Assembly (NCBI GenBank): GCA_020635055.1
Contig: JACKAN010000018.1
Coordinates: 1-64,000, forward strand
Reading direction: 5' to 3'
Source of the DNA: Pseudobdellovibrionaceae bacterium
GTDB taxonomy: Bacteria > Bdellovibrionota > Bdellovibrionia > Bdellovibrionales > UBA1609
DNA length: 64,000 nucleotides
Position numbers and translations under genes: made by a program. The notes under the pieces were generated by a model. It was not told the DNA's origin and made no database searches. It was given only the letters and a program-made list of their open reading frames with translations. Positions 27,247-35,389 of this stretch are shown in pieces; within the stretch, counting starts at the first letter, position 1; every line of letters starts with the position of its first letter.

Positions 27247-27750
27247 ATGATATTATTTTATTTATTACCAATATTTAGTAGTACACTTATTTGGGCTGTT
27301 GATTGTGAGCAGGCTATATCAAGGAAGAACACTCGTCATTTTCAAAATGTCGAACGAACTTTAGATATGAAGATAAGGGATATTGCTAGCGAGATGATAA
27401 AGCTAGCAGATCAATTTGGATACAATTTAGATGGCAGAGTTTGTAGGGGAGCAACAGGAACAATGAAAAAGCTGATTAAAGTTAGTTTTAATTTTGATGT
27501 GGAACCTGTTAGAAATCAAAGTCATACATTTCTTATATTAAGAAATTATTATGGAACTGGTAATCATCTGGTTATAGATCCTACATTTCAACAATACGTT
27601 CCTATGGCAAATAGAACTACAGAGAAAGTTTTTGTCGGATCTGAGACTGAAATGATTCAGTTGATGATTTCTATGGGTGTTAAAGAGTTTTATTGGAAGA
27701 ATTATTTTAGCAATTTACAGCCAGATTCAAATGTTCCCTCCTGGTTTTGA
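27247..27750 (+). CDS. Exported protein with a possible Cys-His-Asp catalytic triad
   Basis: The 167-residue protein has a signal peptide (about 1-18). Cys66 in RVCRGATG, His93 in QSHTFLIL and Asp111 in VIDPTFQQY have the spacing and local sequence of transglutaminase/papain-like enzymes, where a Cys at a helix start, His before a strand and D-P-T form the triad. No full family match can be claimed. If correct, it would be a small periplasmic peptidase or transamidase. It is a single gene, divergent from 26038-27138. Confidence 0.55.
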   Translation: MILFYLLPIFSSTLIWAVDCEQAISRKNTRHFQNVERTLDMKIRDIASEMIKLADQFGYNLDGRVCRGATGTMKKLIKVSFNFDVEPVRNQSHTFLILRNYYGTGNHLVIDPTFQQYVPMANRTTEKVFVGSETEMIQLMISMGVKEFYWKNYFSNLQPDSNVPSWF

Positions 27751-27879
27751 GTTGTAGGAGAGTAAACATAAGATAAGTGTGACTCCAAATTATGTTTTAT
27801 ATAATGAAATGGTTTATAAATTGCAATGACTGCTGCTAAATTCTTTAAAGTTGAAAGAAAATAATAAGTATTTTAAAAT

Positions 27880-29433
27880 TTGTTAGAAGGTAAGGCATTT
27901 GTCCGGAAAGAGGATCTAGATATCGATAATTTACAGAAAATACTTAATGAAAAATTTAAGTTGTCCGAGTTTCGACTTGGGCAAAAAGAGATTATTGAAT
28001 CAGTACTCAGGGGGAAAGATGTTTTGGCACTTATGCCGACAGGGGGTGGCAAATCTCTTTGTTATCAGCTCCCGGCAATGATGGCTCCAGGACTAACCAT
28101 TGTAGTTTCTCCTTTAATTGCATTGATGAATGATCAAGTGACGAATTTGAACCATCAAGGAATTCCAGCAGGCTGTATTCACTCGGGTATGAGTTTTCAA
28201 GAGCGAAAATCTGTGTTTAAGGCAATGACTGAAAAGGGCTCCTATATACTTTATTTATCACCAGAGAGAATTCAAAAGTCGGGTTTTGCCCCATGGTTGA
28301 CCAAGCAGAAAGTGAATCTGTTTGCAATAGATGAAGCCCACTGTATTTCACATTGGGGTCATGATTTTCGCACAGAATATTCAGAGATCAAACTGCTGCG
28401 AGAAATTCATCCCAATGTTCCGATGATGGCTTTGACGGCGACGGCAACCCCTTTGGTAAAAAACGACATTATCCGCCAATTAAATTTAAAAGATCCAGAT
28501 CAGCATGTTTATGGTTTCTATCGGCCCAACCTTTATTATCAGGTGGAATTTTGTGAAGATGAAATGGATAAAGAAAACCTGGTTTTAGCAGCATTATCTA
28601 AAGCACCTACTGGAAGAGTGATTATTTACTGTGGAACTCGGAAAAGTACAGAGGAGTGGGCAGATTTATTAGCTTTGAGTGGTGAAAAGGTTGCTTTTTA
28701 CCATGCCGGATTAGCATCCCAGGATCGCGTCAAGTTGGAGGCCGCATATCAATCTGGAGAAGTTCGAGTTTTAACCGCCACTAATGCCTTTGGTATGGGG
28801 ATAGATCATCCCGATGTACGATTGGTAGTTCATACACAAATGCCGGGTAATATAGAATCTTATTATCAAGAGGTGGGTCGTGCGGGGAGGGACGGTTTGC
28901 CCTCCACATGTTTGCTCACTTATTCTAAAAAGGACAAAGGTCTGCAGTCTTTTTTTATTAATAGTTCGGATGCCAGCCCAAAAATTAAAGCTCAACGTTG
29001 GTCGGCATTAAATGCAATGATTCAATATGCCGAGGGTTCAGAATGTAGACATGGCGATATTCTTACCTATTTTAAAGATAAAAATAGAATAAGTCGCTGT
29101 GGTCATTGTGATTCTTGCGCTCCTAAAACTAGTCATCGAGTGCTTGTCCCAAATCGACCTAAAATAATAAAAAAATCTAAAAAGAAAGATGTTTTATTAA
29201 AGTCGGATATTCCAGCTCACGATTTGTGGAAAGTGGAAGTGATTCGTGAATGGCGCAAAGAGTTTGCTAAAAAGAATGATATACCGGCTTTTATGGTGTT
29301 TAGTGATAAAAGCTTGCGTGATTTGATATTAAAAGCTCCAAGCAATGAAGAAGAGTTAGAAAAGGTTTATGGTTTTGGCAAAAAGAAAATCGACCTCATT
29401 GGCAAGGCCTTATTGAAAAAACTAAATTTTTAG
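27880..29433 (+). CDS. recQ: RecQ-family ATP-dependent DNA helicase
   Basis: The protein has about 517 residues from TTG 27880. The SF2 helicase motifs are present: MPTGGGKSLCYQLP (I), DEAHCISHWGHDFR (II and aromatic loop), MALTATAT (III) and EVGRAGRDGLPS (VI). The zinc motif is CRHGDIL...CGHCDSC. After a Lys-rich linker, an HRDC domain occupies about residues 445-515. The winged-helix part of the RQC domain is missing, so it is shorter than E. coli RecQ (about 610). It unwinds DNA in recombination and repair. Confidence 0.95.
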   Translation: MLEGKAFVRKEDLDIDNLQKILNEKFKLSEFRLGQKEIIESVLRGKDVLALMPTGGGKSLCYQLPAMMAPGLTIVVSPLIALMNDQVTNLNHQGIPAGCIHSGMSFQERKSVFKAMTEKGSYILYLSPERIQKSGFAPWLTKQKVNLFAIDEAHCISHWGHDFRTEYSEIKLLREIHPNVPMMALTATATPLVKNDIIRQLNLKDPDQHVYGFYRPNLYYQVEFCEDEMDKENLVLAALSKAPTGRVIIYCGTRKSTEEWADLLALSGEKVAFYHAGLASQDRVKLEAAYQSGEVRVLTATNAFGMGIDHPDVRLVVHTQMPGNIESYYQEVGRAGRDGLPSTCLLTYSKKDKGLQSFFINSSDASPKIKAQRWSALNAMIQYAEGSECRHGDILTYFKDKNRISRCGHCDSCAPKTSHRVLVPNRPKIIKKSKKKDVLLKSDIPAHDLWKVEVIREWRKEFAKKNDIPAFMVFSDKSLRDLILKAPSNEEELEKVYGFGKKKIDLIGKALLKKLNF

Positions 29434-29474
29434 ATTTGGAACATTTTTTAAGGACTTTCTTGGAAAACAGCGTA

Positions 29475-29490
29475 ACTCCAGCGCCGGAGT
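29475..29490. repeat. Palindrome matching the IS4 element's target
   Basis: ACTCC-AGCGCC-GGAGT forms a 5-base-pair stem with a six-base loop. The same AGCGCC followed by GGAGT flanks the right end of the IS4 element at 32607-32617, so this may be an unoccupied target-type repeat downstream of recQ. Confidence 0.6.
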
Positions 29491-29631
29491 CAAAGTAAAC
29501 AGACCACTCATTAACGATAAAATATTGAACACTAAGAGTTGAGTGACTCAGCAGGGTGTGACAGTTTGGAGATCACAATTAAATAATTAGGGGAAGGACT
29601 AGGAGGAGTGCATGTTTTATTTCATCTAACA

Positions 29632-30012
29632 TTACTCTTCTTCCTCAGGTTCTTCTGATTCAACCGATTTTTCACTAACTTTAGCTATAGTAGAGATTTT
29701 ATTTGTTTCATTTATGCAATCTATTGGTTTAGGACAATAATTGTTGTTTGCGTTCTTTATTGCTTTGCAAATCACAAATTCCTTGATTCCTCCATCACAT
29801 GTGACAAGAGCTGTACAAAAATTATCATTGGGTCCTAAGTCACATCCTTTGGTCTCTATTGCAATTTTTTGTGAGTCCACCATATAATAATTAAAAAAAC
29901 CTTCCACTCTATTTTCTTGGTTACTGTAAATACAATTTTTATAGTCTGCAAAGCTTTTATTTATAGAGAGAATTAACAATGTACTTATTATGACTTTTGT
30001 AAGATTCTTCAT
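29632..30012 (-). CDS. Small exported Cys-containing protein (paralogue of 30322-30744)
   Basis: The 126-residue protein has a signal peptide (about 1-22), cysteines in patterns FCTALVTCDGG, VICKA and YCPKPIDC, and an acidic tail of Glu. The Cys pattern C-T-x-L-V-T-C ... C ... C-P-x(4)-C recurs in the product of 30322-30744, so the two are homologous. It is the third gene of a three-gene unit, and its start overlaps the stop of the middle gene by 4 bases. The function is unknown. Confidence 0.7.
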   Translation of the reverse strand: MKNLTKVIISTLLILSINKSFADYKNCIYSNQENRVEGFFNYYMVDSQKIAIETKGCDLGPNDNFCTALVTCDGGIKEFVICKAIKNANNNYCPKPIDCINETNKISTIAKVSEKSVESEEPEEEE

Positions 30013-30320
30013 AATCTTCCTTTCTGTTTACTTAAAGACTTTTTAATAGTTACAGAATTCAATTTCAACCATTCCGAAAATTGTTTGTCATCTAAGCTAA
30101 AGCTTATAATTTGATTTATCACTAAATTCTCCCCCCTCTCACTTAGTAACCATAGCTTGGGAGTTTTAAAATTCATTTTTACTTTATCGTCGCAGTTTAG
30201 TATTGCATTTGTGGCATCATAGCCCACCACTTTACATTGAAATGATTTAATAGGATTTTGTTTCGCAGTACTTATACTTGAAATAACAAAAAACAATACA
30301 ACCCTAATCATTAATCTCAT
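30009..30320 (-). CDS. Small exported protein, middle gene of a three-gene unit
   Basis: The 103-residue protein has a signal peptide (about 1-19), one Cys pair (FQCKV and LNCDD) and strand-rich content, possibly a small OB-like barrel. It overlaps the next gene (ATGA-type) and starts one base after the previous stop, so it is translated with both Cys-rich partners. No family was recognised. Confidence 0.65.
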   Translation of the reverse strand: MRLMIRVVLFFVISSISTAKQNPIKSFQCKVVGYDATNAILNCDDKVKMNFKTPKLWLLSERGENLVINQIISFSLDDKQFSEWLKLNSVTIKKSLSKQKGRL

Positions 30321-30321
30321 A

Positions 30322-30744
30322 CTAATCTACCTTCTTCCCTTTTGGGGGAGGGGTGTTTTTTTGCAAAACCTTAGAAGCTTCATCCAACATCAGGTAGAAT
30401 TTTGCAGTTTTGAAAGCTGCTATCTCTCCAGAAGCACAAAAAGTTGCACTTGGACATTCGCCAGTTGGAAGAGCATCACAAGTAGCAATTGTATCATATG
30501 GGGGGGAATAATTTCTCTTGAATTTCGTACAAGTAACAAGTCCTGTACATATTTTTTTTCCACAACTCTCAAAAATTCTAGGATATATACCTCTTATTGT
30601 TTTGTAAGCATCCAGTTGTAAAATTGAGCTTTTTCTAAAGTTTTTCCTCAATTCATTTTGCCAAGAACATTCTTTTGCAAAAGAAATTGTTGAAGAAAAA
30701 CCTATAGAAATAATAATACAGTTTTTAATTACTAAATTATACAT
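30322..30744 (-). CDS. Small exported Cys-containing protein, first of the unit
   Basis: The product has about 140 residues from ATG 30744; a longer frame starts at 30762. The signal peptide (about 3-24) is followed by a mature part with CGKKICTGLVTCTKF and ECPSATFCASGE. It matches the Cys spacing of the 29632-30012 product and points to disulfide-bonded secreted proteins. The C-terminus is Lys/Pro-rich. The function is unknown; three exported proteins in one unit may act together. Confidence 0.65.
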   Translation of the reverse strand: MYNLVIKNCIIISIGFSSTISFAKECSWQNELRKNFRKSSILQLDAYKTIRGIYPRIFESCGKKICTGLVTCTKFKRNYSPPYDTIATCDALPTGECPSATFCASGEIAAFKTAKFYLMLDEASKVLQKNTPPPKGKKVD

Positions 30745-30762
30745 ATTATTAACCCACATCAA

Positions 30763-31188
30763 TAGTTATTGGTTTACTTTATATATTAAACTAAATTGTA
30801 TCAGAATCTAGTTTCAAAATACAACTCGCACTTGGTCCTGAAACGTATGGGAAAATTAAGATTACAAAGTATTGATTTCATCTATGATGCCATTATATTC
30901 AAAAAATAACTTGGTAAAGAAGTTAACTCTCCGCTCCTTGGTGTCGTTTATTTATGGATCAATACGCCAGCTTGGAGATATGGTCGGCAAACCCAGGACA
31001 AGCAAAGCTTGCAAAATCATCTAAACAAATTGGGATGAGTTTGGTTTCATCTGCTTAATTGTCTCTGTGTGCCGTTCCGGCTAAAAAATTTAATTGGTAA
31101 ATAATATGACGTCTAAGGATGGTGAAAAGTTGTGGAGACATTCAAACTTTGCAAGCTGAAATTTAAAACAACTCTTTGACTTAGGTAT
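30763..31188. other. Gene-free stretch left of the IS4 element
   Basis: There is one short frame (about 42 codons, from roughly 30878) with no ribosome site, and nothing recognised. The DNA is probably decayed; its right edge is a solitary IS4 end. Confidence 0.35.
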
Positions 31189-31207
31189 TTAACCGAGTAG
31201 CATTGCC
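31189..31207 (+). repeat. Solitary IS4-element terminal repeat abutting the IS4 copy
   Basis: TTAACCGAGTAGCATTGCC is identical to the right terminus of the IS4 element at 32588-32606. It sits six bases (AGCGCC) before the left terminus of that element, forming a 19-base perfect inverted repeat across the junction. Confidence 0.85.
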
Positions 31208-31273
31208 AGCGCCGGCAATGCTACTCGGTTAAGGCTATTGATTAATAATTAAAAGTAGTTAGAATAAAAAAAA

Positions 31274-31295
31274 GCTCATCTATAGTGAGCTTTTT
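31274..31295 (+). terminator. Rho-independent terminator inside the left end of IS4
   Basis: GCTCA and TGAGC pair around TCTATAG at 31274-31290, followed by TTTTT and preceded by an A-run, so it may work in both directions. It probably shields the transposase from outside transcription. Confidence 0.8.
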
Positions 31296-31463
31296 AAAAC
31301 TTTATACACCTAACGGAGGATGCTATGACGCATCCGCGGCGCACCATTTAACATTAATGGGTTTTTAAACAATTACAAGGAAGAAATAAAATTATTTTCA
31401 CTAACGGAATCCGCTTTTTCGAGAAAAAGAAAGCTAACAGCTGAGGTCCTAATTGGAAATTTT

Positions 31464-32591
31464 TTGTACAGATATGTTTCAGGTTTAAATGTTGGAACCC
31501 GCCTTTTAACAGCCAATTATTTTAACGTTAAAGATCCAAAGTCATTCCTATCAAAGAAAGGTCTTTGTAGTTCAAGTTTTTCTGAAGCTAGGGAAAAGCT
31601 TTCATGGGAAGTCTTTCCCTATTTATTAAGTAAAATTAGTTTTAAACCCATCACTTGGAAAACTCATAGAGTTAGATCTATTGATGGGACTAAAATAACT
31701 TTACCACGCACAAAAGAAATACTTGCTAAATTTCCAATCCAAAAGTCACATTTTGGAATTGCCCATTACCCAAAGGCCGTTCTTGTTGCTGCTTCAGAAA
31801 TTTCTTCAGGTCAAATCACTCAAACTCGATTGGGTAATAAATATTTATCTGAAAATGAAACTCTTAAAGAGATGTTACCTCAATTTAAAGCTGGAGACAT
31901 TTCCCTCTTGGATAGAGGCTTTCGAGGCAGGAATCTCTGGCTTAAGTTTAATGAAGAAAAACAATTTTTCGTGGCTCGCTATAAAAGCACAGGGCAAGGG
32001 ATCATGAAAGAGTTTAATCCAAGCAGGCGTGATCAAACACATGAGATAATTGAAAAAGAATCAGGAAGAAAAATGTCTATTAGAATAATAAAAGGAAATT
32101 TGTCGAAAAGTGGTAAGCGTATTTATCTAATCACTAACTTATTGGATACCAAAAAGTATAAAAAGAAAGAGCTTTTTGATTTATATTTAAAAAGACAAGT
32201 TGTTGAAGAAAGCTTTAAACAAATAAAAAAACAACTCTCGTTTAAATTAGAGTACAGAGCAAAAAAAATTAATAGTTTTTTACAAGAAGTGTATGCAGCT
32301 ATATTAGCACAAGCTTTAACTTCTTACTTGAAGTTTAAGGTCACCACAATTAAGAAAAAAGTAATAAGCTTTGTAGGCGCTGCTTATTCATTAGAGAAAT
32401 ATTTTTTTGAATTACTTTTTCAAAATAACAATGGTGCAATTATAGAAAATATCATAGAAGTCATTTTACAACATTATCATTATAGGCAGCCTGGACGCTC
32501 TTACCCGAGGTTTTCTCGTCAAGCCCCTAAAAAATGGATATCTGAAAAACGTAGAAGGAAATCAAGTGAAAACAGTGATTTAGCTACTTAA
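31464..32591 (+). CDS. IS4-family transposase
   Basis: The product is 375 residues from TTG 31464. It contains SIDGTKITLPRT (first Asp), LLDRGFRG (second Asp) and the exact IS4 signature Y-x2-R-x3-E-x6-K in YLKRQVVEESFKQIKK. The frame stays open upstream to about 31329, and the extra residues (LFSLTESAFSRKRKLTAEVL) look like a genuine transposase N-terminus. No ATG, GTG or TTG occurs there, so the true start may be non-canonical or lost. Confidence 0.85.
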   Translation: MYRYVSGLNVGTRLLTANYFNVKDPKSFLSKKGLCSSSFSEAREKLSWEVFPYLLSKISFKPITWKTHRVRSIDGTKITLPRTKEILAKFPIQKSHFGIAHYPKAVLVAASEISSGQITQTRLGNKYLSENETLKEMLPQFKAGDISLLDRGFRGRNLWLKFNEEKQFFVARYKSTGQGIMKEFNPSRRDQTHEIIEKESGRKMSIRIIKGNLSKSGKRIYLITNLLDTKKYKKKELFDLYLKRQVVEESFKQIKKQLSFKLEYRAKKINSFLQEVYAAILAQALTSYLKFKVTTIKKKVISFVGAAYSLEKYFFELLFQNNNGAIIENIIEVILQHYHYRQPGRSYPRFSRQAPKKWISEKRRRKSSENSDLAT

Positions 32592-32644
32592 CCGAGTAGC
32601 ATTGCCAGCGCCGGAGTTATTTGTACTTGTTTTAGCTGTGGGTA

Positions 32645-32672
32645 TCTGTCTTGTTTTTTTTGGGGAAGTCCA
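32645..32672 (+). repeat. Solitary right end of the IS3-type element
   Basis: TCTGTCTTG, a T-run and GGGGAAGTCCA match the right terminus of the IS3 elements that end at 38712 and 42977 (two mismatches). No transposase sequence precedes it. It is the footprint of another copy. Confidence 0.75.
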
Positions 32673-32775
32673 TTTTCAAATTGTTTGATCTAAACTAGAC
32701 CGTGAGTTTGCCTGGTCAAGTCTATATTTAAAAGCAACCTGATTTTGGCAGAAAATAAAACAATATTAAAAGCGT

Positions 32776-33264
32776 TTACAACTCCTTTTCCATGGTTAAC
32801 CCCATAGGACACTCTGGGTCTGGTCCAAGATGTTTCCAGCCATTTTTTTCATAGAATTTAATTCCGGAAAGATTTAATTCACTCACAGTCAATCTTGCTT
32901 TCAATAATCCCTTCTTTTTGAAAACAGACATCGAATATTTTTCCATCAATATACCAACGCCACGTTTTCTGTATTCAGGTAAAAGATAAAATAAAGAAAC
33001 GTAACCACAATTTGATTCTTTCCAAGATGTTTTTAATTCTATTTGACCTATAAGTCTGTTACCATCCCAAACACTAAAAATAGCCTCTGGATCATTTTTT
33101 AGAATTTTAATAATTGCCTCATTAAATTTTTCAAAACTATAATTACCAAGATCATTTGGCCATTTTGATTTGTCATCTCCAAAACTAATTTGAAAAGTAT
33201 CTAAAAGAAATTGAAAAGATTCACTCATGTTATCAATGTTGAATGGTGATATAGTAATTTTCAT
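32776..33264 (-). CDS. GNAT-family N-acetyltransferase
   Basis: The 162-residue protein has acetyl-CoA-binding motif A in VSLFYLLPEYRKRGVGILME (the R/Q-x-x-G-x-G/A loop is RKRGVG), and later SGIKFYEKNGWKHLGPDPE, typical of GNAT enzymes. It should transfer an acetyl group to an amine substrate in the cytoplasm. AGAGGAAAAA precedes ATG 33264. It is a cargo-like single gene between IS fragments. Confidence 0.9.
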   Translation of the reverse strand: MKITISPFNIDNMSESFQFLLDTFQISFGDDKSKWPNDLGNYSFEKFNEAIIKILKNDPEAIFSVWDGNRLIGQIELKTSWKESNCGYVSLFYLLPEYRKRGVGILMEKYSMSVFKKKGLLKARLTVSELNLSGIKFYEKNGWKHLGPDPECPMGLTMEKEL

Positions 33265-33449
33265 TTTTTCCTCTGATTTTATTGATGATCCACTTTTTAA
33301 TGCGATGTAGTGTGCTGTCCGGGCTCGATCGTCACAAATAGTGGAATAATTTGAGTCAAAAAAGTGTGCGGATTTTAGCCTTAGTCACTGAAATCCTGAA
33401 GGCGGCCCCTGTTCTAGAAGGAGAACAAACATGATACAAAGGAGTCCAT

Positions 33450-33602
33450 ATGAGCCAAGAAAAGAAAAAACGAACAAGAAAATCCGCAGAAAAGATGGCC
33501 GAGCTAGTGCTGGAGGCCGAAAGTATCGGAGCCACTCAGGTCTGTCGTCGCGAAGGCATTGCGCATGCACAACTATCGCGGTGGAAACAGAAATTCCTCT
33601 AG
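33450..33602 (+). CDS. Transposase OrfA-like HTH fragment of another IS
   Basis: The product is 50 residues: a basic start, then ELVLEAESIGATQVCRREGI and AQLSRWKQKF. This is a helix-turn-helix like the OrfA of IS3/IS66-type elements. AAAGGAG lies 5 bases before the ATG. The element's remainder is missing: six bases after the stop the sequence passes into an inverted IS3 fragment, so this is a scar between two mobile elements. Confidence 0.65.
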   Translation: MSQEKKKRTRKSAEKMAELVLEAESIGATQVCRREGIAHAQLSRWKQKFL

Positions 33603-33607
33603 GGCGG

Positions 33608-34042
33608 CTGGAGCTAACTCCAAAATATTTATATAAAAATTCAACCGGGACTTTTGTTGTGGAATTTCGGATTTCATATATCACTTGGAACCGCCCAGTT
33701 CTTTGCTTGAGAAAATCGCAGTGCTTTTTTTTAATACACGGTTAATTTCTTCTATATAACCAAGCTCTTTTTTAAGTGTATGAACTTCATTTTCAAGATC
33801 CTCATAGCTGGGCCTATCTTTAGACTTTGTTAATTTTCCGACAGAAAATTCCTTTCTCCAACGGCTTAAGGCAGCTTTACTTACCCCTAATTCCTTACAG
33901 GTGTTTGAAATTCCTGCTATTTTGCTTCTAGCTACCGCTTCTTGTTTAAATTCGTTACTATATTTATTCATGACTTTCTCCTCATACCATATTGGGTGAA
34001 AAAAGTCTCACATGATGTCTCCAGTGATTTTGGGGAAGTCCA
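33608..34042 (-). mobile_element. Truncated IS3-family element, inverted
   Basis: Its outer end (GGGGAAGTCCA to 34042) matches the left end of the copies at 37454 and 41720. The element is cut near 33608, shortly after the start of orfB, where sequence identity with those copies stops. It retains orfA (33681-33971). Confidence 0.9.
33681..33971 (-). CDS. IS3-family OrfA (in truncated element)
   Basis: The 96-residue helix-turn-helix protein (SKIAGISNTCKELGVSKAAL region) has a leucine-zipper-like C-terminal part. It has the eight-A slippery run and ends SSKELGGSK, like copy 1 at 37525. OrfB is cut about 25 codons after its start (33684-33608), so no active transposase can be made. Confidence 0.85.
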   Translation of the reverse strand: MNKYSNEFKQEAVARSKIAGISNTCKELGVSKAALSRWRKEFSVGKLTKSKDRPSYEDLENEVHTLKKELGYIEEINRVLKKSTAIFSSKELGGSK

Positions 34043-34103
34043 GTCCAGCTTTACGGGTGTATATTTGTGAGACGAAGTTCTCTTGGCACTGAAAAATGCT
34101 TGT

Positions 34104-34131
34104 TATGATAGTATCATATGATACTATCATA
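34104..34131 (+). promoter_or_regulatory. Perfect 28-base palindrome, operator of the Fic gene
   Basis: The half-site TATGATAGTATCAT (34104-34117) is followed by its exact reverse complement (34118-34131). It lies 3 bases before ATG 34135 and covers a possible -10 (TATGAT) whose -35 would be TTGGCA at 34083. It is a likely binding site for the winged-helix part of the Fic protein itself. Confidence 0.8.
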
Positions 34132-34134
34132 TAA

Positions 34135-35118
34135 ATGAAGCCTCCCTATACTTTGAATCAAAAAATGCTTGGACTATGCGCTGAAATAACTCGGTCTCTT
34201 GGTCGACTTGAAGGGCTCCATGTTTTGAGGCCTGAACCAAAATTGCGTAAATCTAATCGTGTGAGAACTATTCAAGGAAGTTTGGCCATTGAAGGTAATA
34301 CTCTGGCACTCGATCAAGTGACGGCGATTCTGGAGGGAAAACGGGTCATTGGTAAGAAGCGTGAAGTCTTAGAAGTCAAAAATGCGATTAGCGCTTATGA
34401 TCTCATTTCAACCTTTCAACCTTATTCCGCCAAGTCACTCAAAGAGGCCCACAGTATCTTAATGAAAGACCTTGTTGACGGTGCCGGAAAATGGAGAAGC
34501 GGGAATGTCGGGGTTTTTCAAGGAACTCGGGTGGCACACGCTGCTCCACAGGCAAGGCGTGTCCCCGGACTCATGGACCAGCTCTTTGCATTCATGAAAT
34601 CCGAGAAGCAAACCCACCCCCTGATTTTGTCGGCTATATTTCACTATGAGCTAGAATTTATCCATCCATTTTCTGATGGAAATGGTCGCATCGGAAGGCT
34701 TTGGCAAACTACGTTGCTGGCAAAATTTCATCCTCTCTTTGAGTTCACTCCGCTTGAGTCCATTGTTCGCAACCGTCAAGATGACTACTATAAGTCGTTG
34801 GGGCTTGCAGATAAAGCTGGCGAAGCAAGTCCCTTCATTGAGTTTTCTTTGGAAACGATTTTTGAAGCCTTAGAGGACCTTGCTGTCTCCGTCCGACCCG
34901 AACCTCTCACAACGGAAAATCGGCTTGTAATGGTGCGCAGACAACTCCAAGATCGCTCTTTTTCACGTAAAGACTATCTCCAGATTTTCAAAACTATTTC
35001 GACCGCGACAGCCAGTCGGGATCTAGCTTATGGCGTGAGGCAGGGAGTTCTTGTGAAAGAAGGAGAGAAGGCCCTTGCTGCGTATCGATTCAGGTCTTTG
35101 AATCCCAAGGTTAAATAA
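34135..35118 (+). CDS. Fic-family AMP-transferase with N-terminal inhibitory helix and C-terminal winged helix
   Basis: The 327-residue protein has an inhibitory motif SLAIEGN at about residues 45-51 (S-x-x-x-E-G/N type, N-terminal class). The Fic core FIHPFSDGNGRIGRLW (about 178-193) carries the catalytic His and complete anion loop. The C-terminus (about 270-320) looks like a winged HTH (SRKDYLQIFKTISTATASRD). Such proteins transfer AMP to target proteins and can regulate their own gene, in line with the palindrome at the start codon. No ribosome site is visible. It is probably a stand-alone regulatory or toxin-like locus. Confidence 0.9.
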   Translation: MKPPYTLNQKMLGLCAEITRSLGRLEGLHVLRPEPKLRKSNRVRTIQGSLAIEGNTLALDQVTAILEGKRVIGKKREVLEVKNAISAYDLISTFQPYSAKSLKEAHSILMKDLVDGAGKWRSGNVGVFQGTRVAHAAPQARRVPGLMDQLFAFMKSEKQTHPLILSAIFHYELEFIHPFSDGNGRIGRLWQTTLLAKFHPLFEFTPLESIVRNRQDDYYKSLGLADKAGEASPFIEFSLETIFEALEDLAVSVRPEPLTTENRLVMVRRQLQDRSFSRKDYLQIFKTISTATASRDLAYGVRQGVLVKEGEKALAAYRFRSLNPKVK

Positions 35119-35389
35119 AGATATTCTGGTTTCCCAGGATGACCAAATTAATATGTTCGTGGTAGTCACATAGAAATATTTCCAGCTGGTCTGATGCAAT
35201 TACGACAGACCAACCCAGAGGATTACGAGTGCACATTTTTTATAAAGCTTATTGGAAAATGAAAAGTATGAACTCAATTGGGATTCAATTCATAAGAAAA
35301 TAGACAGAAAAATAAATGAGACAATTCGGCCCCAATTTTATATAGATGATCTCTATCATTCTCTTAAGCATTATCTCCCACCATAAGGA
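35119..35389. other. Stretch before the LysR remnant
   Basis: No intact gene is present. The last 60 bases continue the frame of the LysR remnant with a stop in it (LKHYLPP, stop), so part of this stretch is probably decayed LysR sequence. Confidence 0.4.

Larger units (their letters stand above)
31214..32606 (+). mobile_element. IS4-family element
   Basis: The element is 1393 bases with perfect 19-base terminal inverted repeats (GGCAATGCTACTCGGTTAA on the left). Direct repeats AGCGCC at 31208-31213 and 32607-32612 are the target duplication. It holds one transposase gene and an internal hairpin terminator near its left end. Confidence 0.85.

Noticed and set aside
30878..31020. 42-codon plus-strand frame left of IS4
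   Set aside because: No ribosome site or recognisable motif.
33385..33684. 99-residue frame starting with IS3 OrfB residues
   Set aside because: Only the first 25 or so codons are OrfB; the rest is antisense to the other IS fragment, an accidental fusion at the scar.
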